Assembly: GCA_964566055.1 (NCBI GenBank)
Contig: CAZMHI010000009.1
Coordinates: 1 to 64,000 of the forward strand
From: TMED23 sp964566055
GTDB taxonomy: Bacteria > Pseudomonadota > Alphaproteobacteria > Rhodospirillales > UBA2165
Direction of reading: 5' to 3'
Length of the DNA stretch: 64,000 bases
Shown here: in pieces, positions 18,860 to 27,148 of the stretch
Layout: every line of letters begins with the position of its first letter
Numbering within the stretch: position 1 is the first letter of the stretch
Position numbers and translations under genes: made by a program
The notes under the pieces: model-generated
The model's input: only the letters and a program-made list of their open reading frames with translations
The model's database searches: none
What the model was told of the DNA's origin: nothing

Positions 18860-18929
18860 TCGAATGTCGATAAATACCTGAATTAGTTAATCGACTGTCG
18901 ATTAATTATTCACGACAGTCGTTAATTAA
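18860..18929. repeat. REP-type palindromes, 5' side of the RAYT gene
   Basis: The two units seen at 18071-18122 recur here: a 17-base identical copy of the first unit at 18860-18876 and a 24-base identical copy of the second at 18887-18910, spaced ten bases apart (eleven on the other side). A third, partial unit in the opposite orientation follows at about 18911-18929 (CGACAGTCGTTAATTAA), making a BIME-like cluster. The last unit overlaps the stop codon of the methyltransferase gene at 18926. Confidence 0.85.
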
Positions 18930-19468
18930 CCTTTGACGGCGCAGATTTTTTGCAGGACGGCGGGGGTTGGACGTTCAACATAGCCTTGCTCGAAGTCGAT
19001 CACCTTTAATTCCCCGCCAAAAACATCGAGCAATTCATTCTCCCGCAAAAGGAAATCCGGATTGCGCGGACGGCCGAACTCTTCATTACCCACCATAAAG
19101 GTTTGATAGATCAACACACCTCCCTCCGCCAGCACTGCCATCAGATCACCTAATATGGGCCGGTAGAGATAATTGACGACAACCACCCCAGCAAATTTTC
19201 TTCCTGTAAGCGGAAAACTCCCGCCCGATTCCAAATCAGTTTCAACGATTTCCAAATTCAGCTCGCCGGCAAGATCAGCCAGCCCGCTGACATCTTTATC
19301 CAGCGCCAGTACATTAAAACCCTGTTCCAGCAGATAGCGGGTGTGACGCCCCTTGCCACAGGCAAGGTCCACCAACTGGCCGCCATGGGGAATTAAACCA
19401 GCATGTTTTTGCACCCAGACAGTTGGACTACTTGTGCGCATATCTTGCGAAGGAGGATCAATCGGCAT
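18926..19468 (-). CDS. Small class I SAM-dependent methyltransferase (TehB-like)
   Basis: A 180-residue methyltransferase with motif I LVDLACGKGRHTRYL and a following acidic residue in LALDKDVSG. The short single-domain form resembles TehB and related small-molecule methyltransferases. The stop codon is formed inside a REP-like sequence, so the extreme C terminus (ICAVKG) may have been set by repeat insertion. It is convergent with nothing and lies upstream of the RAYT gene with the same polarity, 124 bases away. Substrate unknown. Confidence 0.85.
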   Translation of the reverse strand: MPIDPPSQDMRTSSPTVWVQKHAGLIPHGGQLVDLACGKGRHTRYLLEQGFNVLALDKDVSGLADLAGELNLEIVETDLESGGSFPLTGRKFAGVVVVNYLYRPILGDLMAVLAEGGVLIYQTFMVGNEEFGRPRNPDFLLRENELLDVFGGELKVIDFEQGYVERPTPAVLQKICAVKG

Positions 19469-19607
19469 ATTTTCTATATGTTAACAGATTCATGTAAAAA
19501 CTGGCTAAAGCTTGGCAATCGACCTAAACTAGGTTAAATCTCGCGACCTTGCCAATTGCAATTTGGCAATTATGAGTAAAGAATTGAGCAGCAACTAGGG
19601 TTTTTCA

Positions 19608-20072
19608 ATGATTCTCTACGATCTCAGATGTTCACAGGGCCACACCTTTGAAGCTTGGTTCAAAGATAGCGGCACTTATGATCAGCAGGCCAAACGCGGC
19701 GATGTGGAATGCCCGGTTTGTTCTGATACATCTGTTGAGAAAGCCATCATGGCGCCCCGGGTGTCATCGGCCACCCGCAAAAAAGGCTTGGAACACGATC
19801 TGCCGGCAATGCCACGCTCGGGACCCGGCAAAGAACGTGCTTCGGAAGTCGCCCGCGAAATTCTTGACGCTGTTGGCAAAGTTCAAAAACATGTTGAAGA
19901 AAACTGCGAAGATGTCGGCGAAAATTTTGCCGATGAAGCACGCGCCATTCATTACGGCGACGCTGAAGAACGTGGTATCTACGGCGAGGCAACCGAAACC
20001 GAAGTTGAGGATCTAGTCGAAGAAGACATCCCGGTCTCACGCATTCCCTGGAAAAAGCGCAAACCGTCCTAA
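19608..20072 (+). CDS. DUF1178 family zinc-ribbon protein
   Basis: The 154-residue protein begins MILYDLRCSQGHTFEAWF, the family opening. Cys8, His12, Cys35 and Cys38 form a probable N-terminal zinc-binding knuckle. The rest is acidic and charged and ends in IPVSRIPWKKRKPS. The function of DUF1178 is not known. In alphaproteobacteria it is commonly found near a nitrilase-family gene and ubiG, as here; the RAYT and a methyltransferase have come between nitrilase and DUF1178. Its stop is three bases from the stop of convergent ubiG. Confidence 0.92.
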   Translation: MILYDLRCSQGHTFEAWFKDSGTYDQQAKRGDVECPVCSDTSVEKAIMAPRVSSATRKKGLEHDLPAMPRSGPGKERASEVAREILDAVGKVQKHVEENCEDVGENFADEARAIHYGDAEERGIYGEATETEVEDLVEEDIPVSRIPWKKRKPS

Positions 20073-20075
20073 AAT

Positions 20076-20834
20076 TTATGCCGGTTTTGCCGCCGCAATA
20101 AAATAATTCACCTCCAGATTTTTAGACAGCGACCAGCCACGGGCGAGATCAAACTGCAGGCCGGTTAAATCCGTCAATTCCAAGCCGCTTGCTCTCACAT
20201 AGTGGCCAAACTCCGAGGGTTTAACAAATTTGCGCCAATCATGGGTGCCCGGAGGCACCCAGCCAAAAATGTATTCTGCCGCCACTTTCGCCAAAGCGAG
20301 CGATTTGACCGTCCGGTTGAGCGTTGCACCTACCATCAGCCCACCTGGTTTCAAGAGTGCGGCGCAAGCGCTCATAAAAGCGTCGATATCGGCCACATGC
20401 TCGATCACTTCCATGTTAATCAAAACATCAAAGGTTTTACCTGCCGCTACCAGCTCTTCGGGCAAAATGTTTTGATAGGTGATTTCGAGCTCCATTTGCC
20501 CGGCATGGGTCATCGCTACTTCGATACTGTCGGGCGTCGCATCAATACCTGTTACTTCAGCGCCTAGCCGGGTTAACGGCTCACAAATCAAGCCACCGCC
20601 GCAGCCAATATCGACAACCGACAAGCCTTCAAGCGAACGCAGGTTTTCTGAATCACGATTAAAATGACTGCAAAGTTGATCCCGGATATAGGCCAGGCGC
20701 AGCGGATTGATCTGATGCAGCGACTTAAAATCACCCTTCGGGTCCCACCACTCCTGAGCGAGACGTGCAAAATTTGCGACTTCCTTAGCCGAAGCAGTGC
20801 CACTAGGTCTAAAATTTTCAGCCGATACTGTCAT
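20076..20834 (-). CDS. ubiG: Ubiquinone biosynthesis O-methyltransferase
   Basis: UbiG performs both O-methylations of the ubiquinone ring using SAM. From the ATG at 20834 the protein is 252 residues and opens TVSAENFRPSGTASAKEV, then WWDPKGDFKSLHQINPLRL, a UbiG hallmark. Motif I is VVDIGCGGGLICEPL, and VLINMEVIEHVADIDAFM and FVKPSE follow. The frame stays open far upstream of this ATG, but the extension has no family similarity and would cross the lysC promoter region. It is divergent from lysC. Confidence 0.95.
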   Translation of the reverse strand: MTVSAENFRPSGTASAKEVANFARLAQEWWDPKGDFKSLHQINPLRLAYIRDQLCSHFNRDSENLRSLEGLSVVDIGCGGGLICEPLTRLGAEVTGIDATPDSIEVAMTHAGQMELEITYQNILPEELVAAGKTFDVLINMEVIEHVADIDAFMSACAALLKPGGLMVGATLNRTVKSLALAKVAAEYIFGWVPPGTHDWRKFVKPSEFGHYVRASGLELTDLTGLQFDLARGWSLSKNLEVNYFIAAAKPA

Positions 20835-21060
20835 CAATCTTTCATACCTGATATCCGCCAATAACACACCACATCTCTTGCAAAACGGGCCTGAGAAAGA
20901 GTATGTATACCGCGCGCCCGGCAAACAGCAATAGAAAGCACCCGATATTTTGCTGATTTTCTGTTGTTTCTTGAAGTTAATCAAGGTGTTAGGTGCAACC
21001 GTCAAAGCCGGAAGACCAATTGGGGACGTTGCCGGATAATCGGTATGGTAAGAGTAAAAA

Positions 21061-22281
21061 ATGGCACGAATTGTACAAAAATTCGGCGGCACGTCCGTCG
21101 CGGATATTGAGCGTATTAAAAACGCTGCGCTACGCGCCCAGGCGGAACACGAGGCCGGCAATGAAGTTGTCGTCGTCGTTTCGGCAATGGCTGGCGTGAC
21201 CAACCAATTGGTCGAGTATGTCGATCAAATGGGCAGTCTGTTTGATGCCCGTGAATATGACGTCGTGGTCTCATCCGGTGAGCAATCCAACGCCGGCTTA
21301 ATGGCCTTGGCATTGCAGGATTTAGGCATTCAAGCGCGCTCATGGCTGGGCTGGCAAATTGCCATCCACACCGATGAAATTCACGGCAAAGCTAGGATTA
21401 CCGGCATTGATTCTGCCGAGCTTGAGAAGCGTCTGGCCGGAGGCGAGATTGCTGTGGTGCCTGGCTTTCAAGGTATTAGCCCCTCCAATCGGGTCACCAC
21501 GCTCGGACGCGGCGGCTCTGATTTGACGGCGGTGGCGCTCGCCGGCGCCCTCAACGCCGACCGTTGTGATATCTACACGGATGTTGATGGCATCTATACC
21601 ACGGATCCCCGGATCGTCAGTAAAGCCAAAAAACTCGATAGAATAACCTATGAAGAAATGCTGGAGATGGCATCACTTGGTTCGAAGGTCTTGCAGACCC
21701 GCTCTGTTGAGCTAGCTATGAATCACCAGGTTCGGGTGCAGGTGCGCTCGAGCTTTGAGACAACTCCCGGCACTATTGTCGTAAGCGAGGATGAAATTGT
21801 GGAACAGCAAGTTGTAAGCGGTATATCGCAAAGCAAAGATGAAGCGAAAATTACTTTGCTCAAAGTCGCCGACCGGCCGGGTGTGGCTGCTGCCATATTC
21901 GGCCCTCTGGCTGATGCGGCGATTAATGTTGATATGATCGTGCAAAATATTTCTGAAGACGGCAAAACCACCGATTTAACATTTACGGTTGGTACTGCTG
22001 ACTTGGATACTGCGGTAGCGGTTTTAGAAAAAAATCAGGCAGATATCGGCATTGGCGAGATCCTAGCTGATTCGGATGTGGTTAAAATATCCGTGGTTGG
22101 CGTTGGTATGCGTTCACATGCCGGGGTGGCGCAGAAAATGTTCCTGACCCTCGCCGAAGCAGGTATCAATATCAAAGTGATCTCGACCTCTGAGATCAAA
22201 GTGAGTGTGCTGGTTGCCGAAGAATATGGCGAGACCGCAATCCAGGCACTCCACACTGCCTATGGTTTGGACAGCGACTAG
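21061..22281 (+). CDS. lysC: Aspartokinase
   Basis: The 406-residue protein phosphorylates aspartate in the first step of lysine, threonine and methionine synthesis. The catalytic domain starts ARIVQKFGGTSVADIERI and includes GRGGSDLTAVALAGAL and YTDVDGIYTTDPRIV. Two ACT domains follow (about 265-400), including VADRPGVAAAIF and SVVGVGMRSHAGVAQKMF, which normally bind lysine or threonine for feedback control. There is no homoserine dehydrogenase fusion. The 226-base gap to divergent ubiG holds the promoter; I saw no lysine riboswitch there. ptsP follows after 28 bases. Confidence 0.97.
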   Translation: MARIVQKFGGTSVADIERIKNAALRAQAEHEAGNEVVVVVSAMAGVTNQLVEYVDQMGSLFDAREYDVVVSSGEQSNAGLMALALQDLGIQARSWLGWQIAIHTDEIHGKARITGIDSAELEKRLAGGEIAVVPGFQGISPSNRVTTLGRGGSDLTAVALAGALNADRCDIYTDVDGIYTTDPRIVSKAKKLDRITYEEMLEMASLGSKVLQTRSVELAMNHQVRVQVRSSFETTPGTIVVSEDEIVEQQVVSGISQSKDEAKITLLKVADRPGVAAAIFGPLADAAINVDMIVQNISEDGKTTDLTFTVGTADLDTAVAVLEKNQADIGIGEILADSDVVKISVVGVGMRSHAGVAQKMFLTLAEAGINIKVISTSEIKVSVLVAEEYGETAIQALHTAYGLDSD

Positions 22282-22309
22282 GTCAAAACAAAGCGGAGCC
22301 TGACTAAAT

Positions 22310-24580
22310 ATGGCGCGAATACCTACCATGACGGGACCGAGGCGCCTTTTGGCGCGCCTGCGCGATGTGATGGCGGAGGCCGGCACCGCTCAGGAACGTC
22401 TTGATCATATCGCTTCGATTATTGCCGCTGATTTCGTGGCTGAAGTGTGTTCCGTCTATGTGCTGAGAGCGGGTGAAGTCCTGGAATTGTTTGCCGCTAC
22501 TGGCTTAGCCGCCGAGGCTATTCACAATACCCGGCTAAGCATTGGTGAAGGCTTGATTGGCCGCATTGCGGTGCAGGCCCGGCCCCTCGCTTTGGCTGAT
22601 GCGCAAAGCCATCCGGATTTTGCCTATCGCCCCGAAACCGGTGAGGAAATATATCAGAGCCTGGCAGGTGTACCAATTCTCCGGGGCGGCCGCGTTACCG
22701 GCGTGCTGGCGGTACAGAACAAAACCGGGCGGTCCTACACCGAAGAGGAAATTGAGACCCTGGAAACCATCGCCATGGTGATTGCTGAGCTGATCGCCAG
22801 CAGCAATTTATTGAGCGAAGAAGAGCTGCATGCAGTGGACGGCGTTTCGCTCATGCCGGTTGCCATGGAAGGTGTCCGGCTGAATGGCGGTTTGGCGATC
22901 GGAGAGGCAGTACGCCACGAACGGCGCATTCAAATACTAAAATTGGTGGCGGATGATCCGGAAACAGAACATCAACGGTTAGACCGGGCGGTGGCCGAAA
23001 TGCACGGCGCCATTGATGAAATGCTCGAAGCCAAGGATGTAGCCGAAGGCGGGGAACATCGCGACATCCTGGAAACCTACAAAATGTTTGCTGAAGATGC
23101 CGGCTGGCTGGCGCGCATTAACGAAGCCATCACTAATGGTCTCACGGCGGAAGCTGCGGTCGAAAAAGTCCGCAATGACACCCGCGCCCGGTTCAGAAGC
23201 CAAACCGACCGGTACTTTCGCGAACGTCTGCACGATTTTGATGATCTTGCTCATCGCTTGCTGCAGCATTTGGTTGGCGTCACCGAAACAACCGAAACCA
23301 ATAATTTGCCGGAAAATATTATTTTGGTGGCACGCAATATGGGTCCAGCGGAGTTACTGGATTATGACCGCTCACGTCTGCGTGGCTTGGTACTGGAGGA
23401 AGGTTCGGCAACCACCCATGTCGCTATTGTCGCCCGGGCGCTGGATATACCTGTGGTCGGGAAAATGCCGGAAATTCTGGATAAAGTCGAACGTGGTGAC
23501 ACGGTCATCGTCGACGGCGATAACGCCGAAGTCCACATCCGGCCTGCCGATGATATCCGCCAAGCCTTTGTCGATACGTTAACCGCGCGCGCGCAACGCA
23601 TCGCCACCTATGCCAGTTTACGGGACGTCCCAGCTGAAACCAAAGACGGTTTGCGGGTGGCCCTCCACATCAATGCCGGCCTGCTTGCGGATATGCAGAA
23701 CATGTCCGAGACCGGCGCCGACGGTATTGGCCTTTACCGGACGGAAATTCCTTTTATGGACAGCCATGATTTTCCGGATGTTGACCGCCAGGCGCAGATT
23801 TATGAGCGGGTGATCGAGCAATCTGAAGGCAAGCCAGTGGTTTTCCGCACGCTTGATATTGGCGGTGATAAAGGTCTGCCCTATTGGGATACAGCTGGTG
23901 ACGAGAATCCGGCAATGGGCTGGCGGGCTGTCCGGGTCTCCCTCGACCGGCCAGTGTTGATGCGTCATCAGTTACGCGCCCTTATCCGCGCCGCCCAAGG
24001 GCACGATCTATCAGTGATGTTCCCGATGATCACCGAGATTGCTGAGTTCGATGCCGCCAAAAAACTCCTCGATCTCGAATTAGCGCGGGCCGAAAAGAAA
24101 GGCCGCACGCCGATCAGAAACTTAAAAGTCGGCACCATGCTGGAAGTGCCCGCCCTCGCCTATCAAATGCCGGCCTTATTGCAACGGGTCGATTTTTTAT
24201 CTGTTGGCAGCAATGATCTTTTTCAGTTTCTGTTTGCCAGTGATCGCGGCAGTCCCCGGATAGCTGACCGTTATGACCCCCTGTCACCGGCAGCCTTAAA
24301 CTTTCTTGGCAGTTTGGTTGAACAATGTGACGCCGCCCAAACACCGATCAGTCTCTGCGGTGAAATGGCGGGCCGGCCCCTTGATGCCATGGCCTTGGTC
24401 GGGCTCGGCTTTCGCACGCTCTCCATGGCGCCATCATCAATCGGGCCAGTGAAGACCATGATCCGGAGCCTCTCAGCAGGGGATTTAAAGCGCTACCTCG
24501 ATAGTTTACAGGATGTCGCCGAGCACAGTTTGCGGGAAAAGTTGCGCGAATTTGCCGTTGATCATGGGGTTATGATTTAA
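22310..24580 (+). CDS. ptsP: Phosphoenolpyruvate-protein phosphotransferase, nitrogen PTS
   Basis: Enzyme I of the nitrogen-related phosphotransferase system, passing phosphate from PEP to NPr. The 756-residue protein has an N-terminal GAF domain (about 20-165), the phosphohistidine domain with His370 in EEGSATTHVAIVAR, and the PEP-binding barrel with GADGIGLYRTE, FLSVGSNDLFQF and the active-site Cys in ISLCGEMAGRP. The GAF domain distinguishes it from sugar PtsI. In related bacteria GAF binds glutamine and couples phosphorylation to nitrogen status. It follows lysC by 28 bases, a common alphaproteobacterial pairing. No other PTS gene is in the window. Confidence 0.96.
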   Translation: MARIPTMTGPRRLLARLRDVMAEAGTAQERLDHIASIIAADFVAEVCSVYVLRAGEVLELFAATGLAAEAIHNTRLSIGEGLIGRIAVQARPLALADAQSHPDFAYRPETGEEIYQSLAGVPILRGGRVTGVLAVQNKTGRSYTEEEIETLETIAMVIAELIASSNLLSEEELHAVDGVSLMPVAMEGVRLNGGLAIGEAVRHERRIQILKLVADDPETEHQRLDRAVAEMHGAIDEMLEAKDVAEGGEHRDILETYKMFAEDAGWLARINEAITNGLTAEAAVEKVRNDTRARFRSQTDRYFRERLHDFDDLAHRLLQHLVGVTETTETNNLPENIILVARNMGPAELLDYDRSRLRGLVLEEGSATTHVAIVARALDIPVVGKMPEILDKVERGDTVIVDGDNAEVHIRPADDIRQAFVDTLTARAQRIATYASLRDVPAETKDGLRVALHINAGLLADMQNMSETGADGIGLYRTEIPFMDSHDFPDVDRQAQIYERVIEQSEGKPVVFRTLDIGGDKGLPYWDTAGDENPAMGWRAVRVSLDRPVLMRHQLRALIRAAQGHDLSVMFPMITEIAEFDAAKKLLDLELARAEKKGRTPIRNLKVGTMLEVPALAYQMPALLQRVDFLSVGSNDLFQFLFASDRGSPRIADRYDPLSPAALNFLGSLVEQCDAAQTPISLCGEMAGRPLDAMALVGLGFRTLSMAPSSIGPVKTMIRSLSAGDLKRYLDSLQDVAEHSLREKLREFAVDHGVMI

Positions 24581-24713
24581 CCGATACGCCAAATTCAAGC
24601 CTATAAATTTTTAACCATTGCCAAATTTCCAACTATCTCTAGAATAATTAAAAATATCTTCGCCTGACACGGGGGGAAATCGATCCTGTGCAATCGGGTG
24701 ACAGGGTGGATGC

Positions 24714-26219
24714 GTGTTAGAAAATCGAACAGATACAGTCGAAGGTCCAACCTCGGCACAATATGCCGTTAGGCGATTGTGGGCACCTGTATTGCTGACA
24801 GTTATTGCCTCTCTGCTGGTGCTGTTTTCAGAGCCGATATTCCACCTCATAGCCATGCCTTCTCCTTGGCGATTGTCAGTTGGGCAGGGGTTTGAAATAG
24901 CCATCTGGCTGACGGGTGCCTTATTGTTTAATCGCCTTTTTGGTATCGCGGTTTGGGATGGCCTCTTTACCTACACCTATGGCCGGAAGCCACCGCGCCT
25001 GATTGTTCAACTGGGTGGCGTGGTTATATTTCTGCTCGCTCTTTCCGGGATTATTGGCGTGGTTTTTGGTCAATCAATTACCGCGCTCTGGGCAACCTCT
25101 GGGGCCATCGGAGTCGTGGTCGGTTTTGCCCTGCAGAACCTTATTCTCGATACCTTTTCCGGCCTCGCCATCAACGTTGAGCGGCCCTTTAAAGTTGGTG
25201 ATTGGATCACCGTACATACCCGGTTTGGCGAGTATATAGGCCGGGTTGAAGAAACCAATTGGCGGACCACGCGGCTTTGGACCACCGGCAGAAGCACGAT
25301 AATTGTGCCCAACAGCTTCATGACCACGACGCTTGTCACCAATTTCTCCAAGCCGGAGGGCGAAAACCGTTTTGAACTTGATTTCGTGTTGGATTTTTCG
25401 GTCGATAGTGCGCGCGCTATCCGTATCATCTATGCTGGGATTCGTGCCTCAATCGGTGATCGTGGACCGCTCAGTGAGCCACCGCCCAAAGTCCGCGCCA
25501 GTGGAGTGACCGAGTATGGCGTCTTATATAAAGCCCGCTATTACCTGAACACAGTCGATGTCTCGCCGAGCAAGGCGCGTAACACTATTATTGGAAATGT
25601 CTTAGACCATATCCGGCACGCCGGGCTTACACTTTCTTACCCGAAAACCGATGTGTTTAACGCGCCAATGCCATGGCGCCAGCAAGACTGGTCATCGCCC
25701 AAAGATCAGGCCCGGCAGTTGGGCAAAATGTCGCTTTTCTCGGCATTGAGCCAGGACGATGTTGAGTTCATTGTCGCCCGAATGCTGGTTCACGCTCATA
25801 CCAAGAATGATCAAGTTGTCGAACAGGGCACGGCGGGTGATTCGATGTTTATTCTTGCCGAAGGATTGCTCGAAGTTTTTGTTGAAAACAGCGAAGGTAA
25901 GAATTTTAAGGTTGCTGATCTGGCGCCGGGTACGTTTTTTGGCGAGAAATCAATGCTGACTGGAGAACGGAGGTCGGCGACCATCACCTGCGCGACCGAT
26001 GCCGTCATCTGCGAGATCACCAAGGACGTCATGATGGAATTGTTTCAGACCAACACCGCTGTTGCCGAATTATTGAGCCGCGCCATCGCCATTCGTGAAG
26101 TTCAGAATAACGAAACCATTCAAAATATGGAACGCGATGAGATCAGTGATGAGATCGACCAGGAAACCAACCGCTTTCTTTCCCGTATTCGCGGTTTCTT
26201 CGGCATGGCTCGAGCATAG
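24714..26219 (+). CDS. MscS-type mechanosensitive channel with cyclic-nucleotide-binding domain
   Basis: A 501-residue inner-membrane channel. Hydrophobic helices occur at about 22-48, 57-80, 97-117 and the pore-lining TM3 at 120-150 (SGAIGVVVGFALQNLILDTFSGL in two stretches). The MscS beta domain (FKVGDWITV, TTRLWTTGRSTIIVPN) runs to about 310. A cNMP-binding domain occupies about 339-455 with a phosphate-binding cassette FGEKSMLTGERRSAT (409-423). Such fusions are known as bCNG-type channels; cyclic nucleotide rather than tension may gate or modulate them. The start is GTG. It lies 133 bases after ptsP; the next gene is convergent. Confidence 0.92.
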   Translation: MLENRTDTVEGPTSAQYAVRRLWAPVLLTVIASLLVLFSEPIFHLIAMPSPWRLSVGQGFEIAIWLTGALLFNRLFGIAVWDGLFTYTYGRKPPRLIVQLGGVVIFLLALSGIIGVVFGQSITALWATSGAIGVVVGFALQNLILDTFSGLAINVERPFKVGDWITVHTRFGEYIGRVEETNWRTTRLWTTGRSTIIVPNSFMTTTLVTNFSKPEGENRFELDFVLDFSVDSARAIRIIYAGIRASIGDRGPLSEPPPKVRASGVTEYGVLYKARYYLNTVDVSPSKARNTIIGNVLDHIRHAGLTLSYPKTDVFNAPMPWRQQDWSSPKDQARQLGKMSLFSALSQDDVEFIVARMLVHAHTKNDQVVEQGTAGDSMFILAEGLLEVFVENSEGKNFKVADLAPGTFFGEKSMLTGERRSATITCATDAVICEITKDVMMELFQTNTAVAELLSRAIAIREVQNNETIQNMERDEISDEIDQETNRFLSRIRGFFGMARA

Positions 26220-26241
26220 AGAAAAATACAAATAACTTAGC

Positions 26242-26745
26242 TTAACCACTCATATTCAAGAGCTGCGGAGCCCGGTCGATGATGGTTTCGAGAATCCGCT
26301 CGGCTTTATCCCGCTTATCAAGCACGGCTTCGTTGAGGTGATCCTGGTATTTTTCCTGCTTTAGAACATTTTCCGCATCGTAGAGCGTTTTCAACTCCTG
26401 AATAAAAACATAGCGGGTGCCAATCGGCAAAAATTCCTTTTCACTAATAACGGAAAGGTAATTCAAAGAGCCATCGAGCAGGACAGACCAAATTAACACC
26501 GTAAGCGTTTCATACTGTTCCTCCAGTTTTTCTTTTTTGGAGGACTCGTTAAGGTGGATGCGGCGCTCAATAATAATCAGAAATGACAGGCACTCGCCCA
26601 TCATGTTGCGAAACTCCTGATAATCTTCGAAATTGATGTTTTCTTTTTGTTGCTTGGGGATTTCTGACAGCGCAGCCAGTTCAGCCACCCGTTCACTGAG
26701 CAATTGCAGAAAAGTCTCGGCGTCTTTTTCTTCAAATTCAGCCAT
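26242..26745 (-). CDS. Hypothetical helical protein
   Basis: From the ATG at 26745 the protein is 167 residues, acidic and predicted helical throughout, opening MAEFEEKDAETFLQLL. It has no signal peptide, no membrane segment and no motif I recognise. A longer reading from a TTG at 26793 would add 16 residues with no better ribosome site. It is convergent with the channel gene (22 bases between stops) and divergent from the small-protein/Fe-S operon. Coding is supported by length and by residue use rather than by family. Confidence 0.65.
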   Translation of the reverse strand: MAEFEEKDAETFLQLLSERVAELAALSEIPKQQKENINFEDYQEFRNMMGECLSFLIIIERRIHLNESSKKEKLEEQYETLTVLIWSVLLDGSLNYLSVISEKEFLPIGTRYVFIQELKTLYDAENVLKQEKYQDHLNEAVLDKRDKAERILETIIDRAPQLLNMSG

Positions 26746-26905
26746 AATTTGTCTCGCGTGCGGCTTGATTTCAATTCGCCAGTGATAATCCAATGTAAAG
26801 CAGGTGCATATAGGTGTTTACCAGGATATCTATTAATATTCAGATAATTGCCATCATTAGATACTTCTGGCAGACTTCGTTGCAGAAAAACTGGGGAGCG
26901 GGAAA

Positions 26906-27148
26906 GTGAATTCAAGCGAAACACAAACCGAAACACGTCAAGCAACGACCAGCGAGAAACAGTTCCGGATCAAGGAAGACAGTTTTTGGCTCCGCCGCAA
27001 ACGGGATATTTTTGTCTTTCGCTATTTAGCCCGCATTGTCTGGATGTGGCTGACCGTCGGTGGCCGCATCAGACGGGCTCATCAAGAGGCCAAACAATCG
27101 GGAAAAACCTATTATATCGATAATATCATGGGCGGAGGCAACGTCTGA
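26906..27148 (+). CDS. Small protein preceding the Fe-S protein gene
   Basis: An 80-residue protein with a GTG start and GGGAGCGGGAAA before it. After a Thr/Glu/Gln-rich N terminus there is a Trp-rich, basic amphipathic segment (DIFVFRYLARIVWMWLTVGG, about 34-53), too charged to be a clear membrane helix, and the C terminus GKTYYIDNIMGGGNV. Its TGA overlaps the ATG of the next gene by one base, so translation of the two is coupled and the products probably work together. I do not recognise the family; it could be a membrane-surface anchor or assembly partner for the Fe-S protein. Confidence 0.72.
   Translation: MNSSETQTETRQATTSEKQFRIKEDSFWLRRKRDIFVFRYLARIVWMWLTVGGRIRRAHQEAKQSGKTYYIDNIMGGGNV

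Noticed and set aside
20835..21060. Possible lysine riboswitch in the lysC leader
   Set aside because: No conserved lysine-aptamer core or terminator/antiterminator pair is recognisable; the gap is an ordinary divergent promoter region.
20835..21203. N-terminal extension of ubiG
   Set aside because: The upstream open frame has no UbiG similarity and would overlap the start of lysC.
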